From positions 1 to 35,953 of the forward strand of contig JAICGJ010000042.1 of assembly GCA_025923195.1 (NCBI GenBank): a DNA stretch of 35,953 nucleotides. The letters run 5' to 3'. A program made the position numbers and the translations under genes. This stretch comes from Chryseolinea sp. (lineage in GTDB: Bacteria > Bacteroidota > Bacteroidia > Cytophagales > Cyclobacteriaceae). This document shows positions 7,484 through 16,293 of the stretch, in pieces (position 1 is the first letter of the stretch; each line of letters opens with the position of its first letter). The notes beneath the pieces were generated by a model. That model saw only the letters and a list, made by a program, of their open reading frames with translations. It had not been told where the DNA came from and searched no databases.

Positions 7484-9339
7484 AGCACATGAAAGGAAGC
7501 GATCAAGCGATTCAGCAAAAACTGATCAATGTTATCATGATAACCAGTAGCGCGGTGATCCTGTTGACGTGCATTGCTTTTTTCACTTATGAACTTTTTA
7601 CGTTTCGCGAAACAACCCTCCGTGAACTCAAGACGCTCGGTCAAATTATTTCAGCCAACAGTACCGCTGCCCTCGCCTTTGACGATCCGAAGGCAGCAAA
7701 CGAAATTCTTGCTGCCTTGAGAGCAGAAACCCACATCGAGGCTGCCTGCCTGTATGGTAAGAGCGATTCCTTATTTTCAACATATCCGCCCGAAGCGCCT
7801 CAAAATTCATTTCCAGCCAGACCAGCACATCCAGGGTACCGCTTTGAAGAGTCACACGTAGTGGGATTTCAACCTGTCGTTCAGGCAGACCAACAGTTGG
7901 GAACACTTTATATTCGTTCAAATATGAAACCGTTATACGAACGGTTTCAGCTTTATGCCATTATTGCCTTGATGATTGTCCTTGGAGCATTTATTATCGC
8001 TTATGTGCTGTCTAAAGGTCTTCAACAAACCATTTCGAAACCAATTCTCGCACTAGCCGAGACTGCAAAGGTTATCTCAACGCAACAGGATTACTCCGTT
8101 CGTGCAAAAAAAATCAGTGATGACGAAGTGGGGCTACTCACGGATGCATTTAATCAAATGCTCACGCGAATCGAAAAACAAACTATTGACCTAAGCGATA
8201 GCGAAGAACGAATGCGTTCTATTCTTGATTCGTCTATGACTGCAGTAGCAGTCATGAACGTAGAGGGAAAAATTATCGACTGGAACTCGCGTGCGGAAAA
8301 AATGTTTGGGTGGCAACGGCACGAAGCAATCAACCGGGATCTGGCTGATACCATAATTCCATCAAATCTTCGCGACGTTCATCGTAGGGGCTTGAGATAT
8401 TATATAGCCACAGGTCATGCAATTGTTTTTAATAAACTTATTGAAATGAACGCATTGCGACGCGATGGCACGGAATTTCCAGTGGAGTTATCGATTAGCC
8501 CATTGAAAACAAATGATATCCTCACTTTTTGTGGATTCATCACAGACATAACGGAGCGGAAACAAGCAGAGGAAAAGATTAGATTATTTAATCAGCAATT
8601 GGAACAAATGGTTCATGACAGAACCCTGGAATTGGAGATGGTCAATAAAGAACTGGAATCATTTTCGTATTCTGTATCGCATGACCTTAGGGCACCCTTG
8701 CGTGCCATTCATGGTTACATGAATATTTTCACCGAAGAATACGCCAATAAATTTGACGATGAAGCCCAGAGGTTAACTTCAATCATTATGAATAATACTC
8801 AAAAGATGGGAAGGCTGATTGATGATTTGCTGGCGTTTTCTCAGTTGGGCCGAAAGGAGCTAATCAAAACACCAACCTCCATGACTCAAATGGTCCTTAG
8901 CGTTTGTGAAGAACAGAAGCGTCTTGAGGAAGGAAGGACAATCGAATTTATTATTCAGCAATTGCCGAACGCGCTCGTGGATACAGTAACCATGCGCCAG
9001 GTATGGATCAATCTGATTTCAAATGCGGTGAAATACACCAAGCGCCGGAACAGAACTGTCATTGAAATAGGTTCCGACGAACGCGAGGACGAGCAAATTT
9101 ACTATGTCAGGGATAATGGCGCAGGGTTTGACATGTTGTATTATGACAAGTTGTTCGGAGTTTTCCAGCGCCTTCATTCTCAAAAAGAATTTGAGGGTAC
9201 CGGCGTGGGTTTGGCCATTGTCCAACGAATCGTTACACGACATGGAGGAAGGGTCTGGGCGGATGCAAAGCCAGATAAGGGTGCAACGTTCTATTTTTCC
9301 CTAAAGAGAACCGAATGGTCCGGCGTGCATTCTGTTTAG
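7480..9339 (+). CDS. CHASE8-like/HAMP/PAS sensor histidine kinase, YfiR partner
   Basis: A 619-residue membrane kinase. The first helix (about 17-40) leads to a short periplasmic domain (41-158) starting R-E-T-T-L-R-E-L-K-T-L-G-Q-I-I-S-A-N-S-T-A-A-L-A-F, the CHASE8 pattern also found in YfiN. A second helix (about 158-178), HAMP (about 180-232), a PAS domain with its trailing PAC (244-360; I-T-D-I-T-E-R-K-Q-A-E), and HisKA with H401 in SVSHDLRAPL follow. The ATPase has N-box NLISNAVKYT (511-520), G1 DNGAGF (545-550) and G2 GTGVGLAIV (573-581). So the sensor half matches YfiN but the output is a kinase rather than a GGDEF domain. Phosphate most plausibly goes to the Rcp1-like regulator upstream. 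Confidence 0.93.
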   Translation: MKHMKGSDQAIQQKLINVIMITSSAVILLTCIAFFTYELFTFRETTLRELKTLGQIISANSTAALAFDDPKAANEILAALRAETHIEAACLYGKSDSLFSTYPPEAPQNSFPARPAHPGYRFEESHVVGFQPVVQADQQLGTLYIRSNMKPLYERFQLYAIIALMIVLGAFIIAYVLSKGLQQTISKPILALAETAKVISTQQDYSVRAKKISDDEVGLLTDAFNQMLTRIEKQTIDLSDSEERMRSILDSSMTAVAVMNVEGKIIDWNSRAEKMFGWQRHEAINRDLADTIIPSNLRDVHRRGLRYYIATGHAIVFNKLIEMNALRRDGTEFPVELSISPLKTNDILTFCGFITDITERKQAEEKIRLFNQQLEQMVHDRTLELEMVNKELESFSYSVSHDLRAPLRAIHGYMNIFTEEYANKFDDEAQRLTSIIMNNTQKMGRLIDDLLAFSQLGRKELIKTPTSMTQMVLSVCEEQKRLEEGRTIEFIIQQLPNALVDTVTMRQVWINLISNAVKYTKRRNRTVIEIGSDEREDEQIYYVRDNGAGFDMLYYDKLFGVFQRLHSQKEFEGTGVGLAIVQRIVTRHGGRVWADAKPDKGATFYFSLKRTEWSGVHSV

Positions 9340-9444
9340 CTAACGCGATTGTTCCGAATTAAAAATTGCATTTTATTTGGATATCCATCAATGCCTGTAC
9401 GGCAACGTACGAGATACGAGCACCCGCCAGACCGAGAAATCTTA

Positions 9445-10569
9445 TCAGGCAATATGGTTTGGTAAATCCAGCTGGACAGTGGTGCCTTTTCCGTAGGTTG
9501 AATAGATTGCTATTTGCCCGCTTAGCTTGTTAATCGTCTCCTTAACAATATAGAGGCCGAGCCCTGCACCTTTGCTTCGCAGCGTTCCCCTGAAGAACAT
9601 ATTAAATATTTTGGGTTTAAACTCCTCCGGTATTCCTATACCATTATCCTCCACCGAGACCAACGCCTTTTCTTTGGTTATGAGGACACTAATATTGAGT
9701 ATGCATTTTTCTTTGCTTAGGTCTTTGTAATTTATTGCATTTGAAATCAGATTATTCATGACAACGGTGAGCCTATATTCATCCGAATAGAACGCGCCAT
9801 CAGCCTTAATCGTGATATTCGTTTGCATGATTTCAAACCCCTCCAGGTATTTCAGGCGCTGCAAGCTCTCTTCCACTATTTTTCTGAAATCGATTTTCTG
9901 GTGAACTATCTGTTGGCGGGAATTGCGGGAATAGTCCAATATTTCCTTCAGTGTGTCATCCAATTTCGCAATGCTGTGATTCATCATGGCAAAATAATCC
10001 TGGAAGTAACTTCCACGATCCATATCCTCTCGGCTTGCCAGATCCACTAATCCCAATACAGACATTAATGGCGCACGCAGATTATGGCTAACGCTATAGA
10101 TAAAGCTGTCCATTTCCTGGTTTACCTTGACGAGTTCTTCGTTTTGAATTCTCAGCTCCGTCTCCGCGTTCTTACGTTGCTCCTGTAACTCACGTTGTTT
10201 CAAGGCATTTTGGATTGCTGATGGTAGCCGTACAAGGTTTGACTTTAATAAATAATCATCGGCGCCCTCTTTCAAACATGTTACTGCAAATTCCTCAGAT
10301 ACGGCCCCCGTAACCAGAATAAAGGGAATAGAAAGCCCCGTTTGTTTACAAACCTTTAATGCTTCAAGTGAATTGAAATGCGGCAGAGAATGATCTGACA
10401 GTATTACATCCGGCCTAAAACTCTTTAATGCTTCGGAAAAATCCTCTTTGGTATCTACGCGTTTACTTTCGAACAACATTCCTGACTTAATCATGGACCG
10501 GCCAATCAGTTCTGCATCGTCCCGCACATCCTCCAACATCAAAATTTTAAGCTTATTCTTCATATCCAT
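9445..10569 (-). CDS. Receiver-first hybrid histidine kinase
   Basis: A 374-residue cytosolic protein with no membrane segment. The N-terminal receiver (about 7-125) carries E13/D14, phosphoacceptor D59 in VILSDHSLPHF and K109 in YLLKSN. A glutamate-rich coiled coil (125-155) links it to HisKA with H162 in SVSHNLRAPL, then N-box NLISNAINYK (273-282), G1 DNGIGI (308-313) and G2 GAGLGLYIV (334-342). In such proteins the receiver is thought to gate the attached kinase. It converges with the CHASE8 kinase across a 105-bp gap, so it is separately transcribed. The residue after the histidine is N rather than the usual D or E, which may affect phosphatase activity. Partners unknown. Confidence 0.9.
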   Translation of the reverse strand: MDMKNKLKILMLEDVRDDAELIGRSMIKSGMLFESKRVDTKEDFSEALKSFRPDVILSDHSLPHFNSLEALKVCKQTGLSIPFILVTGAVSEEFAVTCLKEGADDYLLKSNLVRLPSAIQNALKQRELQEQRKNAETELRIQNEELVKVNQEMDSFIYSVSHNLRAPLMSVLGLVDLASREDMDRGSYFQDYFAMMNHSIAKLDDTLKEILDYSRNSRQQIVHQKIDFRKIVEESLQRLKYLEGFEIMQTNITIKADGAFYSDEYRLTVVMNNLISNAINYKDLSKEKCILNISVLITKEKALVSVEDNGIGIPEEFKPKIFNMFFRGTLRSKGAGLGLYIVKETINKLSGQIAIYSTYGKGTTVQLDLPNHIA

Positions 10570-10836
10570 TTCTGTTTAGTCCGCGAAAAGAAATCGATTT
10601 TTTACTGAGAACTGGCGTGCGCCAACAACACCCACAGAGAATATTATATCATATTGCCTAATATATTTTGAAAAAGTTCGAATAAACCAATTTCAAAATC
10701 AACTTATTTGTTCAATATTTTATAAGAATTTAAGTCTGACTTCATTGCAGTTTCATGTCATTCAACGGTAGATCCATCCGCCTAAAGATTTTTTATTTTA
10801 ATTTGATCCTATTATTCGTAGCCAAGTTTTAAGAAA

Positions 10837-12093
10837 CTAAAAAACATCCTTTGTTTCGCCTATGGAAACGTCGAACAGTTTCTTCATAATAGGGTCCAAT
10901 TGAGACTCGGTGCCCTTGAAGTGGAAGGTGGCATGAACGTGCGTGATTGATTTGCCGGGCCGAAGAGCAACTGCAGGAGAGGAGGTTTCCAACTCATAAA
11001 ATGGCCCCAACGGTTTGGCTCCGGGAGCCGGGGGGCCATCGTTATATGCATTTACAGCGTCACCATTATATGGTTCTTTCTGTATCTCCCATAGTGAATT
11101 CACATAGTCTGCTTCGTCTTCCGGTTTGCTGTATTTCACGACGGTCAATACGCCGTTGTCAGAATCATAACTGCCTAGCCACTCCGGTGCATTTGCTGGC
11201 GACATCCCGATCTTGCTGCGAAACTTTCCATCGGCTTTAAAAAAAACAGTTTTACCAACTAACCGAAGCCGGTCTTCAGGTACTTGTCCAAAGTAGCTAT
11301 CATTAACAATCCTTTTGAGGGCATTTTCCTCGCCCCGGTATGGAATCACGATAGTCGCGCCGGGTGAGGGATTGAACATTCCTAAGATCCAGATTGACAA
11401 GAGTCCTGTCTCTTTTTTCCAAGCTGTACTGCCAACATTCTGCAGTTCATTTACACTTTCGAACGCAACCAAAGAAGCTCCATTCATACTGTTCAGTTCC
11501 AGTCGTTTCAGTGCTTCTTGCTGCTCAATGATTTTCACTGTTCGTTTTATCCCAATTTTGAAGGTGGTCCCCGAATAATTTGTAAGCTCGGCTTCTTTGG
11601 TAAAGACCGCTTCGTTTGAGGATGAGTTCGCGATGTCGTAAGGCTCGAGGTCAATAATACGTGGCACATACCAATTGTCGAGATTAAATTCTTTGCCCTG
11701 GCTGAAGTAGATCGAAAATTGACCACCCTCAGGCCCCAGCCAAATTCTATCCTCGCCCCCGTATACATTGATGTGTTCTGACGTATCACCTGACAAGAAT
11801 ACTTCCTTATTAATCCAGCCATAGCTAAAACCACCGTCTCCCTCTGACGTGCTGGTCATGATGCGTCCTTGCAATGCAGCGCAGACAGCAACCTTACCGT
11901 TACCGGATGAATCCTGCAGTACTAACGTGTTCGTATACTGCTTGAGGAAATCTACATCATTCGCAAAGGTGAAAGTTTTGGAGATCGTATCAGAGGAAGC
12001 CCGCGAATCATTCATAGTATTCTTTGTTTTAGTGCATCCCATCCATATGGACGCCAAGGCCATTAAAATGAAAAGGCTGGAAAAAAGTTTCAT
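10837..12093 (-). CDS. Mutarotase-like lipoprotein (resembles DUF6786)
   Basis: A 418-residue lipoprotein with signal peptide and lipobox ASIWMGC, lipidated Cys20. The body is beta-rich. It contains G-R-I-M-T-S-T-S, Y-G-G-E-D-R-I-W-L-G-P-E-G-G-Q-F-S-I-Y-F, and a C-terminal S-I-T-H-V-H-A-T-F-H-F-K-G strand. This layout resembles galactose-mutarotase-like beta-sandwich proteins, and I believe it belongs to the group annotated DUF6786. A sugar-binding or epimerase-like role is inference. An NTF2-like lipoprotein gene precedes it by 190 bp on the same strand, and a 14-bp-arm palindrome lies 13 bp before its start codon, which suggests dedicated regulation. Confidence 0.75.
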   Translation of the reverse strand: MKLFSSLFILMALASIWMGCTKTKNTMNDSRASSDTISKTFTFANDVDFLKQYTNTLVLQDSSGNGKVAVCAALQGRIMTSTSEGDGGFSYGWINKEVFLSGDTSEHINVYGGEDRIWLGPEGGQFSIYFSQGKEFNLDNWYVPRIIDLEPYDIANSSSNEAVFTKEAELTNYSGTTFKIGIKRTVKIIEQQEALKRLELNSMNGASLVAFESVNELQNVGSTAWKKETGLLSIWILGMFNPSPGATIVIPYRGEENALKRIVNDSYFGQVPEDRLRLVGKTVFFKADGKFRSKIGMSPANAPEWLGSYDSDNGVLTVVKYSKPEDEADYVNSLWEIQKEPYNGDAVNAYNDGPPAPGAKPLGPFYELETSSPAVALRPGKSITHVHATFHFKGTESQLDPIMKKLFDVSIGETKDVF

Positions 12094-12106
12094 GGTAAAT
12101 GGATAA

Positions 12107-12141
12107 AATGTTGATCCAAATTAGTGGTTTGGATCAACATT
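12107..12141 (-). promoter_or_regulatory. Perfect 14-bp inverted repeat in the leader of the mutarotase-like gene
   Basis: AATGTTGATCCAAA (12107-12120) and TTTGGATCAACATT (12128-12141) are exact inverted copies around a 7-bp loop. The repeat ends 13 bp before the start codon at 12093. On the coding strand the stem is followed by TTTT, so it could be a terminator for the upstream gene, an RNA structure hiding the translation start, or a dimeric operator site. The symmetry is too exact for chance. Confidence 0.75.
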
Positions 12142-12283
12142 GACTAAGGGGATTTACCGGAAAAAGGCTAAAGTAAATTGGTATTACTCAGGGTCTACGA
12201 TATGTGCAACAAATTGTCCGGACAAAATGTCTTGGAACAAAACCTGCGAAGGTCGTTTACAAAAAAATTGTGTGAAACTTTGA

Positions 12284-12802
12284 CTATTTGCTTTGGAGCG
12301 CGGCAGCGATAGGCGCGCGGTCTACGTATTGAACCGCATAGTCAATTTTATCAGTATTATCGAAGTGAAATGCGTGATGTATCGACATCTTTAACGTTTG
12401 ACCGTTATTGTAACGCACTGTAAAATTGGCCCAGTTGAGCAACCAAACACCCACCGTTGGAGGCACCTGGTTGGCCTTCACAGGTAGCCAAATTTCGTTA
12501 TCGTAGGTTATTGTATCAATAACATTGGCTCTTCTATCTTTCCAGTAGGTAACTATCGCTTCTTTGTTTGCAAGGCTATCTCCGGCGCTCCACTGAAATA
12601 CGGCATTGTCTGCAAAGTCTGCGACGAATCCATCGACATTACCCTCAGCTAATTGAGACAAACTTTTCTGACCGATGTCAATATACTTTTCATCGGCCAA
12701 TTCAACTGCTCTGGGTTTCGCAGACTCTTCATCAGTCGTTGGCTTGGGAGTATTACAGGCGAACAATGAGGAAAGTAGGATGATAACATGGATTTTTTTC
12801 AT
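12284..12802 (-). CDS. NTF2-like (SnoaL-type) lipoprotein
   Basis: A 172-residue lipoprotein with lipobox SSLFAC, Cys16. After an acidic linker, residues about 38-165 follow the SnoaL/NTF2 pattern: helix (I-G-Q-K-S-L-S-Q-L-A-E-G-N-V-D-G-F-V-A-D-F-A-D-N-A-V-F-Q-W-S-A-G-D), K-E-A-I-V-T-Y-W-K-D-R-R, a strand pair with W-L-L-N-W-A-N-F-T-V-R-Y, and a closing H-H-A-F-H-F-D strand. Similar proteins are frequent in Bacteroidota and mostly of unknown role. A single lipidated domain of this kind probably sits in the periplasmic or outer-membrane face. It stands alone, upstream of the mutarotase-like lipoprotein. Confidence 0.78.
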   Translation of the reverse strand: MKKIHVIILLSSLFACNTPKPTTDEESAKPRAVELADEKYIDIGQKSLSQLAEGNVDGFVADFADNAVFQWSAGDSLANKEAIVTYWKDRRANVIDTITYDNEIWLPVKANQVPPTVGVWLLNWANFTVRYNNGQTLKMSIHHAFHFDNTDKIDYAVQYVDRAPIAAALQSK

Positions 12803-13035
12803 AGGAGTGATGGTTTAAGGGTGGTGAATTATTAGGAAACAAAATATTCGGTAAGCTAAATTCTACCTTTCCTTTAAATACTACTCCTTACCTTAGATAG
12901 AAGACTTTCAGAAAAAATACGGGACACGACGACCTTGAGCGCGAGGGTGTTGAAAGACCAGCACAATCTGAGTGAAATGACAAAGAAAAGCAAGGGCTGA
13001 AGTTGTATTTATTTTAGCATAGACTTATGGTGCCG

Positions 13036-13527
13036 CTACTTGAACTCATCGCAGTCCACCGAATGTTTATAAACGCCGGCGCCCTGCTGATAGACTACCG
13101 AAGCTCCAAGATGTCCAGTTCTCACAAGAAAGACCGAGCCGATCAACATACAAGTTAAAATGATGAAGGGTGAAATTTTTTGCAACTTTGCTCCAAAAAC
13201 ATTAAAGTATAGTGGAATTTGTATTAGCGCAGCGGCCGTAAATAGATAAGTCATTGTTTCTGCTGCTAGTTCGTGGTCTTTAAGTATTGTGGGATCGCAG
13301 ATTTTTCTTGACACAATTCCATCTGCCATGTCGCCAGTATATATGCTTATCCACGCACCTATTACGCCAAGAATTGAAATCATTAAGGAGGCGTTTTTAA
13401 ACGTATTCTTTGGAAACTCACTCCTGAAAAGTGAAATGACAAAGAATAAAGTGGCTACCAGCAGTAGTGCAAGGGGAAAATGCACTGACACCGGATGCCA
13501 CAACTCCTTCCGCCAAAAGTCAGGCAT
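13036..13527 (-). CDS. DUF2231-like four-helix membrane protein
   Basis: A 163-residue inner-membrane protein with about four helices. It begins W-H-P-V-S-V-H-F-P-L-A-L-L-L, where H11 and H16 form the H-P-x-x-V-H-F-P signature of DUF2231. A further histidine is in D-H-E-L-A and one in T-G-H-L-G-A-S-V-V-Y. Members of this family are proposed to be cytochrome-b-like because of the paired histidines; that is inference. Its start overlaps the stop of the preceding small lipoprotein (TAATG), so the two are translationally coupled, and it is the last gene of the operon beginning at 20024. In this setting a role in heme or iron redox handling at the inner membrane is plausible. Confidence 0.8.
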   Translation of the reverse strand: MPDFWRKELWHPVSVHFPLALLLVATLFFVISLFRSEFPKNTFKNASLMISILGVIGAWISIYTGDMADGIVSRKICDPTILKDHELAAETMTYLFTAAALIQIPLYFNVFGAKLQKISPFIILTCMLIGSVFLVRTGHLGASVVYQQGAGVYKHSVDCDEFK

Positions 13528-13838
13528 TATTCCATGATTTTAACCGAAACGGGATCAAGTCTCTTTCCTTCTTTGATAACTTCAACTTCGACTTTTTGGC
13601 CCTCTGCTAACTGATCAAAGCTTACAGGCGCGCCACTTCTCGTGAGCGATGTTGTTTCAGTAAAATACAATTCCAGAAGTTTTCCATCTTCTGTCTTCAC
13701 ATAGATCTCGGACTTGTCGGCCTCTACTTCATGGACAGTTCCCTGATATACACCCGATTCCACGACATCGGTCTTGCCCCCACAGGACATGAATATTAAA
13801 AGACAACACATTACTGCCAAAGACTTAAGTTGTTTCAT
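13527..13838 (-). CDS. Small lipoprotein with a single beta-barrel-like domain
   Basis: A 103-residue lipoprotein with lipobox LIFMSC, Cys19. The mature part is one small beta domain: Y-Q-G-T-V-H-E-V-E-A-D-K-S-E-I-Y-V-K-T-E-D-G-K, then L-A-E-G-Q-K-V-E-V-E-V-I-K-E-G-K-R. This resembles OB-fold-like domains with a G-Q-x-V-x-V turn. No ligand residues are obvious. It is placed 34 bp after the TonB receptor stop and overlaps the DUF2231 gene by one base. Perhaps it is a periplasmic partner of that membrane protein. No specific family recognised. Confidence 0.75.
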   Translation of the reverse strand: MKQLKSLAVMCCLLIFMSCGGKTDVVESGVYQGTVHEVEADKSEIYVKTEDGKLLELYFTETTSLTRSGAPVSFDQLAEGQKVEVEVIKEGKRLDPVSVKIME

Positions 13839-13872
13839 GATTGTTATGTTTATGATTCTTGTTGATAAAAGG

Positions 13873-16293
13873 TCAAATTTTAGCTCTTAAGGTTACAAAA
13901 AAGCTGCGGCCATCGGAGGGTAAAATTCCGGGCCCAGGATATCCCGTTGCCCTTCTGGTATAATACATGCGATCCGCCAAATTGTTTACGCTTGTCTCGA
14001 GGCAAAATTTCTTATACGTATATGAAAGGGTTAGATCCATGACCGAATATGCGGGAATTAAACCGCCAATTGCTGCGGATGCCACGCCTTCCTTTGCATT
14101 AGTGGCATCAGAATATTGTTGCGATAAATAAGAGTACTGAAACGAACCTCGCAGGTTTTTATATCCAATCCTTACTCCGCTCTTCAGATTTACAGCAGGA
14201 ACGAATTCCACTTCTTTGCCTGTAACGCCGGGCGCATCACTTGACTTGTATTCGGAATGGATGAGCGCAATATTATTGAATATCACTCCTGTCCACGGTG
14301 TGTCGGCTGAACTTAGCAGGCTAATCATGTCCGCCTCGCCGTAAGCTTCGACGCCCTGGATAACCGCGTGTCCTATATTCCCGCGGCTTCTTACGTCATT
14401 GTAGCCATTCGACTTGAGAATTTCCCCGATGCGATTGTCATAATTAAGATAAAACACGCTGACATCGTAATTGAACAAAGAGGTTTGGTCACTCCTTACT
14501 CCAAAGTCGAAAGAGTATCCTCGCTCATCTTCAAGATTAGGGTCAATAACCGCCGATGGATTTGAAATGCGCATATCATTAAAGGTAATTGACCGGTAAT
14601 TTTGAGAAACGTTTGAGTAAATATCTACAAATGGCACGGGTTTGTAACTAATGCCCAGACCGGCTATAACAAAATGACGCACATTGTTCAGCGCCTCATC
14701 ATATCGCTGTACATCGATAATATTTCCAGCAAGGTCCTTGGAGACCGATCCATAAAAACCCTCGGCTGTAGTATTGATGTGTTCGAATCGGAGGCCCGGT
14801 GTGAACGATAGTTTATCATTTACGTACAAAATATTTTCCAGGAAGAGTGAGGTATTTCGATTGGGAAAACGATAATCGTACGTGATTGCTTCCTCCGAGT
14901 TTATGAAATTAAAGTCGGGGTTAGACCCGGTGCTTCCGAAGCCCTGCATGCTGTGATTAAATCCATGATAATACCTTGCGCCGGCCAGAAGAACGGAATG
15001 AATTTTCTTTATTTGATAGCGTTTCAGATAGCGCACTTCTCCACCCCAATTTTCAAACTCACCTCTGATCAGATCGCGTTCACTATTATCGTCAACAGTG
15101 GCCACACGGTTTGGTCTGAAGCCCACAGAATAACGGCTGGCCGATAGTCCAAACAGCCGGATATTGAACTCCGCTGATGAACTGAACTTATGGTCGACAT
15201 GCAGTGCAAGCAAATTCCAATCTACCTGGAACCAGTTTCTCTCCCGATTCGTCTGCCTTGGATTCTCCGCGAACATCTCATCGGTAAGACCACCGGGCTG
15301 TTTTGCCAGATATCCCATTTTAGTGATGTCAATACCGAGGCTGGTTTTAGTGGTTATTGCATAGTTTATGTTGGCGTAAAATGTGTGGTTATCGAATTCC
15401 GAGTTTGCCCTCCATCCGTCCCCGCGCTTATATTGAAAGAAGGTATAATAACTAACCTTATTGAACGTGCCGCTCAAACTTGTAAACGCATTATAAAAAC
15501 CGAAAGACCCAACGGTTTGGCTGGCTGTTAACTCTATTTTTTTGTTGGGTACTGGCCTCTTCATGCTAAAGTTGATCAGGCCGCCGAATTGAGTTCCGTA
15601 TTGAAGTGAAGCCGCGCCTCTCACAATTTGAATTTTTCCGATTCCCTCGGCGGGAGGTGTGTAATAACTTTCAGGATATCCCAGGGCGTCGGCACTTATG
15701 TCATATCCGTTCTGCCTGACGTTAAAATTGGAAGTACGGTTGGGATCCAGTCCCCTCCCTCCGATGCTAAGTTGAATTCCAGCACCGTCATTTTCCCAGA
15801 TGTTGAGTCCTGCCACCCGCGAATATACCTGGCGCGGATTGTTCGTAGCCAGGTTAGCAACCAGCTTTTCAGGGATTATCACGTCGGATTTTTTTCCTTC
15901 GTATATTCCCATATTCTCAACGGCGTGCATACGGGTCGCACCGAATGTAGAAGAGGCGTCCGTGATCATTACTTCCTGCAGCGTCTCCCTAAAAGGGTGT
16001 ATATACGCGCGAACGTACTGGTCGGCATTGGAGATGGTAACATCTTCTTTTGAATATCTGAAACCGCTGCTTGTATAGTGCAAAGTGTAAACGCCATTAG
16101 GGAGGTCGTCAAAAATGAACCTTCCTGCCTTATCAGTAGGGGCGCTTCTGGTTCCCTCATTAAGGAAGACAATACACTCTTTTACCGCCGTGCTATCCTC
16201 GTCCGAGCGCACAACTCCCGAGAGTTTATGCTGGGCAAGGGACACCGTTGCGACCAGGCAGCAAAAAAGTATATTAAAGGCCCTTGATCTCAT
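13873..16293 (-). CDS. TonB-dependent outer-membrane receptor, FecA-like
   Basis: An 806-residue receptor. After a signal peptide (cleavage near A20) come a carboxypeptidase-regulatory-like domain (about 23-105), a plug (about 125-248, with Y-S-R-V-A-G-L-N-I-W-E-N-D-G-A-G and I-G-G-R-G-L-D-P-N-R-T-S-N-F-N-V-R-Q-N-G, then I-V-R-G-A-A-S-L-Q-Y-G-T-Q-F-G-G) and a 22-strand-type barrel ending in aromatic-rich F-F-V-T-L-R-A-K-I. The plug motif and the N-V-R-Q-N-G-Y-D segment resemble Fe(III)-dicitrate receptors. The start overlaps the gamma-carboxylase-like gene by 20 bp. With the Fur-like site ahead of the operon this supports iron or metal-chelate import; the actual ligand is unknown. Confidence 0.92.
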   Translation of the reverse strand: MRSRAFNILFCCLVATVSLAQHKLSGVVRSDEDSTAVKECIVFLNEGTRSAPTDKAGRFIFDDLPNGVYTLHYTSSGFRYSKEDVTISNADQYVRAYIHPFRETLQEVMITDASSTFGATRMHAVENMGIYEGKKSDVIIPEKLVANLATNNPRQVYSRVAGLNIWENDGAGIQLSIGGRGLDPNRTSNFNVRQNGYDISADALGYPESYYTPPAEGIGKIQIVRGAASLQYGTQFGGLINFSMKRPVPNKKIELTASQTVGSFGFYNAFTSLSGTFNKVSYYTFFQYKRGDGWRANSEFDNHTFYANINYAITTKTSLGIDITKMGYLAKQPGGLTDEMFAENPRQTNRERNWFQVDWNLLALHVDHKFSSSAEFNIRLFGLSASRYSVGFRPNRVATVDDNSERDLIRGEFENWGGEVRYLKRYQIKKIHSVLLAGARYYHGFNHSMQGFGSTGSNPDFNFINSEEAITYDYRFPNRNTSLFLENILYVNDKLSFTPGLRFEHINTTAEGFYGSVSKDLAGNIIDVQRYDEALNNVRHFVIAGLGISYKPVPFVDIYSNVSQNYRSITFNDMRISNPSAVIDPNLEDERGYSFDFGVRSDQTSLFNYDVSVFYLNYDNRIGEILKSNGYNDVRSRGNIGHAVIQGVEAYGEADMISLLSSADTPWTGVIFNNIALIHSEYKSSDAPGVTGKEVEFVPAVNLKSGVRIGYKNLRGSFQYSYLSQQYSDATNAKEGVASAAIGGLIPAYSVMDLTLSYTYKKFCLETSVNNLADRMYYTRRATGYPGPGILPSDGRSFFVTLRAKI

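Noticed and set aside
9340-9444. Small hairpin GTACG-GCAA-CGTAC as terminator between the convergent kinases
   Set aside because: Only a 5-bp stem with no T-run on either strand; too weak to call.
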